This document shows positions 6,574 through 12,596 of a stretch of DNA of 12,596 bases, piece after piece. Below the pieces are notes generated by a model. It ran no database searches, was not told the origin of the DNA, and saw only the letters and a list, made by a program, of their open reading frames with translations. Numbering within the stretch: the first letter of the stretch is position 1; each line of letters begins with the position of its first letter. Origin of the DNA: Paracoccaceae bacterium (GTDB taxonomy: Bacteria; Pseudomonadota; Alphaproteobacteria; Rhodobacterales; Rhodobacteraceae); contig NVXA01000005.1 of NCBI GenBank assembly GCA_002746395.1, positions 65,495 to 78,090 on the forward strand, in the 5' to 3' direction. Position numbers and translations under genes: made by a program.

Positions 6574-7884
6574 ATGGATACAGATATGCATGATACAATC
6601 TTTGCATTAGCAACGGCGCGTGGCCGGGCGGGTGTTGCCGTTGTGCGTGTATCTGGGCCGCTAGCGTGGGATGCTATATCTAGGCTGGTTAAGAATTTGC
6701 CTGAACCTAAACGCTCCGCTGTTCGTGTTGTCCATGATTTGGATGGAGAACCGCTTGATGAGGCTCTGATTCTGACCTTTGAGGCTGGGGCTAGTTTTAC
6801 GGGCGAACGGGTGGTCGAAATGCATTTGCATGGCTCCGCCGCTGTTGTGGCCGCTGTTTTGCGGGAGCTATCCAATTGCCATGGGCTCCGTTTGGCGGAG
6901 GCTGGGGAGTTTACGCGCCAAGCGCTCGATAACGGGCGGTTGGATTTGGCGCAGGTTGAAGGTTTGGCAGATTTAATCGACGCTGAAACCGAAGCGCAGC
7001 GGCGGCAAGCGTTGACGGTGATGCGCGGCGCGTTAAGCGTGAAAACCCAAGTTTGGCGTGAAGCATTGATACGCGCAGTGGCATTGTTAGAGGTCACCAT
7101 CGATTTCGCGGATGAAGAAGTGCCGGTTGATGTTTCGCCTGAAGTGCTGGATCTGATTGATAGTGCCCGCAGTGGAATGCAGGTTGAAGCAGATGGCAGC
7201 GGTATTTCTGTGCGGATTCGGGATGGGTTCGAGGTGGCCATAATAGGGCGCCCTAATATCGGAAAATCCACCCTTTTGAATATGTTAGCCAAAAAGGATG
7301 CCGCAATTACTTCGGCAATCGCAGGCACGACCCGAGACGTCATTGAGGTACGGATGGACCTTGGCGGATTACCTATAACATTGCTTGATACTGCTGGATT
7401 ACGGGTTTCGGCGGACGAAATTGAAATCTTGGGAGTTGAGCGCGCGCGGACACGTGCGGAGGCAGCCGACATCCGTGTGTTTTTACTTGAAGCAGGTGAA
7501 ACACACAAAGATTTGGGCGTTGTATTCAAGGCTGGCGATATCATCGCGTATGGTAAGGCTGACGTAACGCAATCAGCTGGGCTTTGTGTTTCGGGGTTAA
7601 CGGGTGTGGGTGTGGAAGACTTGCTCGACCAGCTTTCCCAAGAGCTTGCGAGCAGGGCCGCCGGCGCCAGTTCAGCAGTCAGAGAACGACACCGTATTGC
7701 TTTGGTAGAAGGTATTGCGGCACTGGACAGTGCGGAAATTCATGTAAAAGCGGGAGCAGAATGGTCTGACCTTGCGGCAGAGGACATGCGACAAGCCTTG
7801 CGATCTTTAGATTCTATGATAGGGCGTGTAGATGTGGAAAATGTTCTTGATGTAATTTTTTCCAGCTTCTGTATCGGAAAGTAG
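6574..7884 (+). CDS. mnmE: tRNA uridine-5-carboxymethylaminomethyl(34) synthesis GTPase MnmE
   Basis: MnmE works with MnmG to install the cmnm5/nm5 group on wobble uridine-34 of certain tRNAs. The 436-residue protein has the N-terminal tetrahydrofolate-binding domain (to about 120), helical domain, and inserted G domain: G1 GRPNIGKS (225-232), G2 threonines at GTTRD (251-255), G3 DTAG (272-275). The G4 position reads GKAD (327-330) where most GTPases have NKxD. The C-terminus FCIGK (432-436) keeps the conserved catalytic cysteine. Two ATGs, 6574 and 6586, are possible; the second (MHDTIFAL) aligns better with relatives and neither has a strong Shine-Dalgarno. I give the longer form. The stop TAG lies inside the region AGGAG that probably serves the mnmG start. 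Adjacent mnmG is its obligate partner. Confidence 0.95.
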   Translation: MDTDMHDTIFALATARGRAGVAVVRVSGPLAWDAISRLVKNLPEPKRSAVRVVHDLDGEPLDEALILTFEAGASFTGERVVEMHLHGSAAVVAAVLRELSNCHGLRLAEAGEFTRQALDNGRLDLAQVEGLADLIDAETEAQRRQALTVMRGALSVKTQVWREALIRAVALLEVTIDFADEEVPVDVSPEVLDLIDSARSGMQVEADGSGISVRIRDGFEVAIIGRPNIGKSTLLNMLAKKDAAITSAIAGTTRDVIEVRMDLGGLPITLLDTAGLRVSADEIEILGVERARTRAEAADIRVFLLEAGETHKDLGVVFKAGDIIAYGKADVTQSAGLCVSGLTGVGVEDLLDQLSQELASRAAGASSAVRERHRIALVEGIAALDSAEIHVKAGAEWSDLAAEDMRQALRSLDSMIGRVDVENVLDVIFSSFCIGK

Positions 7885-7886
7885 GA

Positions 7887-9758
7887 GTGTTTCACGTGAA
7901 ACATATGTTCGATGTGATTGTAATTGGCGGCGGCCACGCTGGTTCGGAAGCTGCTCAAGCGGCGGCCCGAATGGGTGTGAAGACCGTATTGATCACGCTT
8001 GCGTTCGATAAAATTGGTGAAATGTCCTGTAATCCTGCAATTGGTGGCCTTGGAAAAGGGCACCTTGTTCGGGAAATTGACGCCCTGGATGGCGTTATGG
8101 GCCGCGTGGCCGATCAGGCGGGTATCCAGTTTCGCCTGCTAAACCGTCGAAAGGGGCCAGCGGTTCAGGGGCCGCGCGCCCAAGCTGACCGCCAAATTTA
8201 TAAATCTGTCATGCAGGCCGAATTTAAAAATCGCGCAAATTTGGAGGTTATCGAGGCCGAGGTTTCGGATCTGATCGTTGTTAACGATAGAGTTGAGGGT
8301 GTTGTTCTTAGCGACGGTAGTGAAATTTCTGCGGGGGCAGTTATCCTTACCGCAGGAACCTTTCTGCGTGGCATCATTCATATTGGGGGCCAAACACACG
8401 CTGGCGGCCGAATGGGTGATAGTTCATCGGTAGCTTTGGCCGAACGGATAGATGCGCTGGGCTTGCCATTGGGTCGGTTGAAAACTGGCACACCGCCTAG
8501 ACTGGATGGACGAACCATCAACTGGGATGGGTTAGAAATGCAAAAAGGTGATGACTCGCCCACGATGTTTTCATTTATATCTGATGCACCGACAGCGCGG
8601 CAAGTATCTTGTGGAATTACGCATACTAATAACCAAACACATGATATTATTATAGAAAATATCAATAAGTCAGCGATGTATAGCGGTAAAATTGAAGGTG
8701 TAGGTCCGAGGTATTGCCCCTCAATAGAAGATAAAGTCGTTCGATTCGCTGATAAAAGTAGCCATCAGATTTTTTTGGAACCGGAAAGCCTCAATGATTT
8801 TGTAGTATACCCGAATGGTATTTCAACGTCACTACCAGTGGACGTTCAAGAAGCGTATGTTGCGTCGATCAAGGGTTTGGAGAATGCCAGGATTTTGCAA
8901 CCGGGATATGCGATCGAGTATGATTACATCGACCCTAGAGCGCTACGCTCTACGCTTGAGGTTAAGGCAGCCCCTGGGCTTTACTTCGCCGGTCAGGTGA
9001 ATGGTACCACTGGCTACGAAGAGGCAGCAGCGCAAGGGCTTGTTGCGGGGCTGAACGCTGCATTGGCTGTTAAGGGGTGTGAATCCGTGTTGTTCGACCG
9101 CGCGGATGGGTATATTGGCGTGATGATCGATGATTTGGTGACGCGCGGCGTTTCCGAGCCATACCGAATGTTCACGTCTAGAGCTGAGTATCGGCTTTCC
9201 TTGCGGGCAGATAACGCTGACCAGCGGTTGACACCAATTGGAATATCGCTGGGCTGTGTTTCAGACCAAAGAAAAAAGGCGTTTGATGATCGCATGGAGT
9301 CTTTGAGGAAAACTAAAGCAAGCTGCCAAAAGCTGTCAGTTTCTCCAAGCGAAGCTGGGGTTCATGGTATTAAGGTCAATCAGGACGGCGTTCGGCGTAC
9401 CGCGCTTGATCTTTTGTCTTACCCAGACGTGAGCATATCCAAACTGTCAGATATCTGGCCGGAGTTGTCGGATGTCTCTGCCAAAATTGCGCAACAGGTT
9501 GAGAACGACGCGCGCTATGCGCATTATATTGCACGTCAGAAAAGAGATGTCGAAGCAATGCGGCGGGATGAGGCGTTGCGGATACCTACGGACACGAATT
9601 ATGAAACCATCGTGGGGCTATCCAATGAGTTGCGCAGCAAGCTTACGAACATCCAACCAGCGACGCTGGGGCAGGCTGGGCGGATTGACGGGATGACACC
9701 AGCGGGATTGACTTTGATACTCGCCAATATACGTAAGCCAAAGAAGCGATCAGCATGA
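7887..9758 (+). CDS. mnmG: tRNA uridine-5-carboxymethylaminomethyl(34) synthesis enzyme MnmG (FAD-dependent)
   Basis: It is the flavoprotein partner of MnmE in tRNA wobble-uridine modification, using FAD, NADH and methylene-tetrahydrofolate-derived carbon. The 623 residues have the dinucleotide-binding GGGHAG (14-19), the signature CNPAIGG with Cys48, a second conserved cysteine in [11 protein letters not shown] (Cys277), [18 protein letters not shown] (367-384), and [20 protein letters not shown] (426-445). The C-terminal helical domain that binds MnmE is complete. Three in-frame starts exist: GTG 7887, GTG 7896 and ATG 7905. AGGAG (7883-7887) is best spaced for 7896. I give 7887 because homologues in this order commonly begin MFHVK from the same parS-overlapping position, but the point is open. 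The stop overlaps rsmG as ATGA. Codons around 8580-8840 are more A/T-rich than the rest of the gene. Confidence 0.96.
   Translation: MFHVKHMFDVIVIGGGHAGSEAAQAAARMGVKTVLITLAFDKIGEMSCNPAIGGLGKGHLVREIDALDGVMGRVADQAGIQFRLLNRRKGPAVQGPRAQADRQIYKSVMQAEFKNRANLEVIEAEVSDLIVVNDRVEGVVLSDGSEISAGAVILTAGTFLRGIIHIGGQTHAGGRMGDSSSVALAERIDALGLPLGRLKTGTPPRLDGRTINWDGLEMQKGDDSPTMFSFISDAPTARQVSCGITHTNNQTHDIIIENINKSAMYSGKIEGVGPRYCPSIEDKVVRFADKSSHQIFLEPESLNDFVVYPNGISTSLPVDVQEAYVASIKGLENARILQPGYAIEYDYIDPRALRSTLEVKAAPGLYFAGQVNGTTGYEEAAAQGLVAGLNAALAVKGCESVLFDRADGYIGVMIDDLVTRGVSEPYRMFTSRAEYRLSLRADNADQRLTPIGISLGCVSDQRKKAFDDRMESLRKTKASCQKLSVSPSEAGVHGIKVNQDGVRRTALDLLSYPDVSISKLSDIWPELSDVSAKIAQQVENDARYAHYIARQKRDVEAMRRDEALRIPTDTNYETIVGLSNELRSKLTNIQPATLGQAGRIDGMTPAGLTLILANIRKPKKRSA
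7888..7903. other. parS: parS centromere site 1 (perfect), at the mnmG start
   Basis: TGTTTCACGTGAAACA is an exact, fully palindromic match to the conserved bacterial parS consensus bound by ParB. It starts one base after the G of the most upstream mnmG start codon and encodes part of its N-terminus (FHVK). It lies about 4.3 kb from the putative origin and 2.5 kb from parA, whose product acts with ParB on it. Confidence 0.95.
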
Positions 9759-10390
9759 GTCAGTTAACGGCATCACAGGCCAACTTTGCCGAGATATTTG
9801 ATGTTTCACGTGAAACAATGAGCCGGCTGGAAGCGTATGCGGCACTCTTGATCAAATGGAACCCCAAGATTAATTTGGTGGCAAAATCCACAATTCGCGA
9901 TATTTGGCACCGGCATATGGCGGATTCCGCGCAGCTTTGGCCGTTGGCGCCGGAGGGGGTCAAGACTTGGATGGATATCGGATCCGGTGCTGGATTTCCG
10001 GGGTTGGTGATTGGGGCAATTGCCGTTGAAAAAGCACCTGACTTGAGAGTTACACTCGTCGAAAGCGATAGAAGGAAATCCGTATTTCTTCAATCTGCCG
10101 CTAGAGAAATGGGGATATCGGTAGACGTGATTACCCAAAGAATAGAGAAACTTGAACCGAAAGGCGCAGATGTACTGTCAGCACGCGCACTTTCTTCTCT
10201 TACGCAACTACTTGAATTTGCAGAACAACATAGAAATCCAGCTGGGATTTGTTTATTTCCTAAGGGCACACGAGTCGATTCAGAATTGACCGAAGCGTCA
10301 TCTTGTTGGCATATGGCATGCGAGACATTTTCTAGTATGACTGATCCAGACGCAGTTATACTCCGTATCGGAGAATTCAAACGTGTCTAA
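9755..10390 (+). CDS. rsmG: 16S rRNA (guanine(527)-N7)-methyltransferase RsmG
   Basis: It methylates N7 of G527 in the 530 loop of 16S rRNA using S-adenosylmethionine; loss in other bacteria gives low-level streptomycin resistance. The 211 residues include the substrate-binding helix [10 protein letters not shown] (52-61), the SAM motif GSGAGFPG (76-83), [13 protein letters not shown] (101-113) with the ribose-binding acidic residue, SARAL (142-146) and FPKG (168-171). All key family blocks are present. Its ATG overlaps the mnmG stop as ATGA. Codons 17-21 (VSRET) are the translation of the second parS site, a familiar feature of RsmG proteins in bacteria that carry parS here. The 3' end overlaps the parA GTG start by 8 bases, so mnmG, rsmG, parA and parB probably form one transcript. 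Confidence 0.95.
   Translation: MSQLTASQANFAEIFDVSRETMSRLEAYAALLIKWNPKINLVAKSTIRDIWHRHMADSAQLWPLAPEGVKTWMDIGSGAGFPGLVIGAIAVEKAPDLRVTLVESDRRKSVFLQSAAREMGISVDVITQRIEKLEPKGADVLSARALSSLTQLLEFAEQHRNPAGICLFPKGTRVDSELTEASSCWHMACETFSSMTDPDAVILRIGEFKRV
9802..9817. other. parS: parS centromere site 2 (perfect), within rsmG
   Basis: A second exact TGTTTCACGTGAAACA lies 16 codons into rsmG, about 1.9 kb after site 1 and 0.6 kb upstream of parA. Here it is read in a different frame, giving the residues VSRET. Two perfect 16-mers this close, flanking mnmG and next to parAB, make a functional ParB-loading locus very likely. Confidence 0.95.
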
Positions 10391-11201
10391 AAGCACTATT
10401 ACACCCGTTAAGAACCCAACCGTGATTGCTGTGGCGAATCAAAAAGGCGGGGTTGGAAAAACCACGACGGCGATAAATTTGGGCACTGCTTTGGCGGCTG
10501 TCGGGCGAAAAGTGTTGTTGATCGATCTGGATTCGCAAGGGAACGCATCGACCGGGCTGGGAATTACACCGGATAAACGCAAGTTGACGACTTACGATTT
10601 ACTGGAGGGCGAGACCGCACTTTCGGCAATCGCGCAGGAAACCATGATCCCGAACTTCTTCATCGCGCCTTCGACAAACGACTTGAGTTCTGCGGATGTG
10701 GATATGGTGAACGATCCAAACCGTGTGTTGCGGATGAAAAAGGCGTTGACGTCGGATGAGGCGCTGGCCTGCAATTTTGATTACATATTGATCGACTGTC
10801 CACCATCGCTGAACTTGTTAACCGTAAATGCGATGGTTGCGGCGGATTCGGTCCTTGTTCCGTTGCAGTGCGAATTTTTTGCGCTTGAAGGTCTGTCGCA
10901 GCTGATGCTGACGATCCGCGAAGTCAAGCAATCGCTGAATTCTAAGTTAAAGATTCAGGGGATCGTGTTGACGATGTATGATCGCCGAAATAACCTGTCC
11001 AAGCAGGTTGAGGATGATGTGCGTGAAAACCTCGGGGATTTGGTTTACGAAACTATTATCCCCCGAAATATCCGGCTTAGCGAAGCGCCCTCGCACTCGG
11101 TTCCAGCGTTGATTTACGATCACAGAAGTTCCGGCAGTATTGCATATCAAAAACTAGCTGCCGAGTTACTTCGGCGTATGAATGATAACGTAACAGATTG
11201 A
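10383..11201 (+). CDS. parA: Chromosome partitioning ATPase ParA (Soj family)
   Basis: A Walker-type ATPase that binds DNA non-specifically as an ATP dimer and moves the ParB-parS complex so that origins separate. The 272 residues have the deviant Walker A KGGVGKTT (21-28) with its signature lysine, A' LIDLDSQGN (46-54), and Walker B ILIDCPPS (135-142). The C-terminal block PRNIRLSEAPSH (227-238) belongs to the DNA-contacting surface; it continues SVP where many relatives have a glycine after SH. There is no N-terminal helix-turn-helix extension, so this is the chromosomal Soj-like rather than plasmid P1-like type. GTG is the start, with GGAG 9 bases upstream inside rsmG; the ORF overlaps the rsmG stop by 8 bases. 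parB follows after 12 bases. Confidence 0.96.
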   Translation: MSKSTITPVKNPTVIAVANQKGGVGKTTTAINLGTALAAVGRKVLLIDLDSQGNASTGLGITPDKRKLTTYDLLEGETALSAIAQETMIPNFFIAPSTNDLSSADVDMVNDPNRVLRMKKALTSDEALACNFDYILIDCPPSLNLLTVNAMVAADSVLVPLQCEFFALEGLSQLMLTIREVKQSLNSKLKIQGIVLTMYDRRNNLSKQVEDDVRENLGDLVYETIIPRNIRLSEAPSHSVPALIYDHRSSGSIAYQKLAAELLRRMNDNVTD

Positions 11202-11213
11202 AAATATTGAAAA

Positions 11214-12104
11214 ATGGCAAAGAAAACTGAACGCAAAAGCCTAGGGCGCGGTCTTTCCGCATTGTTGGCAGATGTCAATCTTGATGAGGGGAGCAACACC
11301 CACGCAGCGGCTGCCATGCGATCGAGTGATACTGATGTGCCAATCGAAAAGGTTTTTGCGAATCCGGATCAGCCACGCCGGACATTTGTTGAAAAGGATC
11401 TCGAAGACCTGACTGCGTCCATTGCCGAAAAAGGTGTGATTCAGCCGTTAATCGTTAGGCCTGATCCAAATAGTAAAGATGGCTATCAAATCGTTGCTGG
11501 TGAACGTCGTTGGCGCGCTGCACAGCGGGCCAAGCTGCATAGTATCCCGGTCCTAATCCGCGAGCTGACCGACACAGAGGTGTTGGAGTTGGCCATCATC
11601 GAAAACATCCAACGCGCCGATTTGAACGCGGTGGAAGAGGCGATGGGATATCGCCAACTAATGGATAAATTTGGCCACACGCAAGAAAAAATGGCCGCAG
11701 CCTTAGGTAAAAGCCGCAGTCACATCGCTAACCTTCTCCGGCTGTTAAATCTGCCATCAGAAGTGCAAGAGTATCTTCAAAGCGGCCAAATTTCCGCAGG
11801 CCACGCACGAGCGTTGGTGCCTGCTGAAGATCCAGTCGCGTTGGCCCGTGTGATAATTTCAAAAGGCCTGTCCGTTCGACAAGCCGAAGCATTGGCCAAG
11901 GCGAAAAAGCCGGGTGCAGTGCAAAAACGGCAGTTAAAACCAACCAAAGATGCGGATACGCGGGCGATAGAAGATGATTTGACAGCGCATCTCGGCGTTA
12001 AGGTTAGTATTGATCACAAAGCAGGCGGTCAAAGTGGAGAGTTGCGGATTAAATACGCCGATCTGGAACAGTTAGATGGCCTTTGCCAACTTCTGTCGCA
12101 GTGA
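11214..12104 (+). CDS. parB: Chromosome partitioning protein ParB (Spo0J family)
   Basis: ParB loads at parS as a CTP-dependent clamp, spreads on neighbouring DNA and stimulates ParA. The 296 residues show the N-terminal ParA-interacting stretch GRGLSALLAD (11-20), the segment ANPDQPRRTF (49-58), GERRWRAAQRA (96-106; the arginine-rich CTP-binding motif), ENIQRADLN (130-138), and a helix-turn-helix around EKMAAALGKSRSHIANLLRL (158-177) that reads parS. A basic linker (about 224-245) leads to the C-terminal dimerisation domain. All functional regions are present and its two targets lie just upstream, in the mnmG and rsmG genes. The start ATG follows parA by 12 bases without a strong Shine-Dalgarno, suggesting coupling. 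The stop abuts the convergent DUF454 gene with no spacer. Confidence 0.96.
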   Translation: MAKKTERKSLGRGLSALLADVNLDEGSNTHAAAAMRSSDTDVPIEKVFANPDQPRRTFVEKDLEDLTASIAEKGVIQPLIVRPDPNSKDGYQIVAGERRWRAAQRAKLHSIPVLIRELTDTEVLELAIIENIQRADLNAVEEAMGYRQLMDKFGHTQEKMAAALGKSRSHIANLLRLLNLPSEVQEYLQSGQISAGHARALVPAEDPVALARVIISKGLSVRQAEALAKAKKPGAVQKRQLKPTKDADTRAIEDDLTAHLGVKVSIDHKAGGQSGELRIKYADLEQLDGLCQLLSQ

Positions 12105-12461
12105 TTATGCGTTCGGCCGCGTCCATATGAAATATGAGACAGATATTAACGTAACTAGCTGAATTATAAGAACATATACTGGTATTTTGAACAGAATAGA
12201 TATGGTGAAAACAACCACCATAGATGCGGCTGATAAGTACTTGGATTTACGGCTAATGGCTCCGTTTTCCTGCCAATCACGAATGGATGGCCCGAAGGTC
12301 TTATGTGACACTAACCAGTTGTGCGCTCTTTGTGATGACTTTCCGAAAAAGAACGCGGCGAGCAACAAGAACGGTACTGTTGGCAATACGGGCAGGAAAA
12401 TGCCGGCAAACCCTGCCAATACGCATATCGCCCCAAGGATTAGCCAAACGACCCGCACCAT
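12105..12461 (-). CDS. DUF454 (YbaN-like) inner-membrane protein of unknown function
   Basis: The molecular role of this family is not established. The 118 residues contain its signature: LPVLPTVPFLLLAAFFFGKSS beginning at residue 23 (only key residues matter: two LP pairs, a PF and an FFF run), then a short loop WLVSHKTFGPSIRDW (49-63) with the conserved FGPxIRDW. Four hydrophobic stretches (about 4-22, 25-40, 76-92, 94-112) suggest an integral membrane protein with short loops and no signal peptide. The ATG at 12461 shares its A with the upstream gene's TAA, so it is translationally coupled to the HemW-like gene. The 3' end meets the parB stop directly, leaving no room for a separate terminator. 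Family assignment is strong; a link to haem is only inferred from the neighbour. Confidence 0.88.
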   Translation of the reverse strand: MVRVVWLILGAICVLAGFAGIFLPVLPTVPFLLLAAFFFGKSSQRAHNWLVSHKTFGPSIRDWQENGAISRKSKYLSAASMVVVFTISILFKIPVYVLIIQLVTLISVSYFIWTRPNA

Positions 12462-12596
12462 TAAGCCAGTAACTGTCGGAGTACAGCGTTCAGCAATGGC
12501 CGCCCCTTGGGTGTAGTTTTTATCCTGCCACTTTCACATGAAACAAATCCGCCAGACACCATTTCTTCAATGTTCGCGGGGTCCAGACTATCACCG
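12461..12596 (-). CDS. hemW: HemW-like radical SAM protein, C-terminal 44 residues (partial)
   Basis: An open frame enters from the right edge on the minus strand and ends at TAA (12463-12461). The 44 residues include IEEMVSGGFV, a short strand with GRIKTTPKGRPLLNAVLRQLL, the typical winged-helix ending of the HemN/HemW family (region of a G-x-I/L-x-T-x-x-G-R-x-L-x-N-x-V pattern). HemW is a radical SAM haem chaperone, often annotated as oxygen-independent coproporphyrinogen III oxidase-like. No catalytic motif (CxxxCxxC) is visible because the N-terminus lies outside the window, so HemW and HemN cannot be fully separated. It is the upstream gene of a two-gene minus-strand unit with DUF454. 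Confidence 0.68.
   Translation of the reverse strand, partial: GDSLDPANIEEMVSGGFVSCESGRIKTTPKGRPLLNAVLRQLLA
12530..12545. other. Degenerate parS-like site in the HemW-like gene
   Basis: ACTTTCACATGAAACA matches parS at 13 of 16 positions; the inner TTTCACATGAAA differs from TTTCACGTGAAA at one central base. It lies 2.7 kb beyond parS site 2. The central change breaks the CACGTG core, so ParB binding may be weak or absent. It could be a decayed or low-affinity site, or coincidence. Confidence 0.3.

Noticed and set aside
6564..7544. 326-codon open frame antisense to mnmE
   Set aside because: Low-complexity S/A/T/R composition typical of a mirror frame; mnmE is intact on the plus strand with all GTPase motifs.
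1..12596. Mobile element, CRISPR array, defence system, tRNA or rRNA
   Set aside because: No transposase, integrase, repeat-spacer pattern, cloverleaf or rRNA segment seen. Nearly all the sequence is accounted for by conserved housekeeping genes.

Overview
The window is a conserved chromosomal core segment from an alphaproteobacterium. It is most likely a Rhodobacterales (Roseobacter/Rhodobacter group) member of moderate GC, lower than most of that order. The call rests on gene order (ppsR-maf-aroE-coaE-dnaQ on one side; hemE, hemJ, rho, mnmE, mnmG, rsmG, parA, parB on the other), on hemE beside a DnaA-box cluster as in Caulobacter and Rickettsia, and on two exact copies of the bacterial centromere parS. 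I do not assign a genus.

Layout. Positions 1-3287 hold a tightly packed minus-strand operon: ppsR, maf, aroE, coaE, then dnaQ cut by the left edge. Successive genes overlap by ATGA or abut at TAG/ATG. Positions 3288-3615 contain no credible gene. This AT-rich stretch has nine near-consensus DnaA boxes and is the best candidate for the chromosomal replication origin (oriC). From 3616 to 12104 every gene is on the plus strand: hemE and hemJ (haem synthesis), rho (transcription termination), mnmE and mnmG (tRNA wobble-uridine modification), rsmG (16S rRNA methylation), then parA and parB (chromosome segregation). From 12105 to the right edge the strand flips to a DUF454 membrane protein and the last 44 codons of a HemW-like gene.

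How it fits together. The genes on both sides of the origin point away from it, so they are co-directional with the presumed replication forks. The segregation module is complete: ParA, ParB and two perfect 16-bp parS sites, about 4.3 and 6.2 kb from the putative origin, both embedded in coding sequence (the mnmG start and the rsmG 5' end). A third, degenerate parS-like site lies in the HemW-like gene. Haem genes recur (hemE, hemJ, hemW-like).

I see no mobile elements, CRISPR arrays, tRNAs, rRNAs or accessory systems. I found no clearly undescribed system. The most interesting points are the origin's architecture and the way the parS sites are built into protein-coding sequence.
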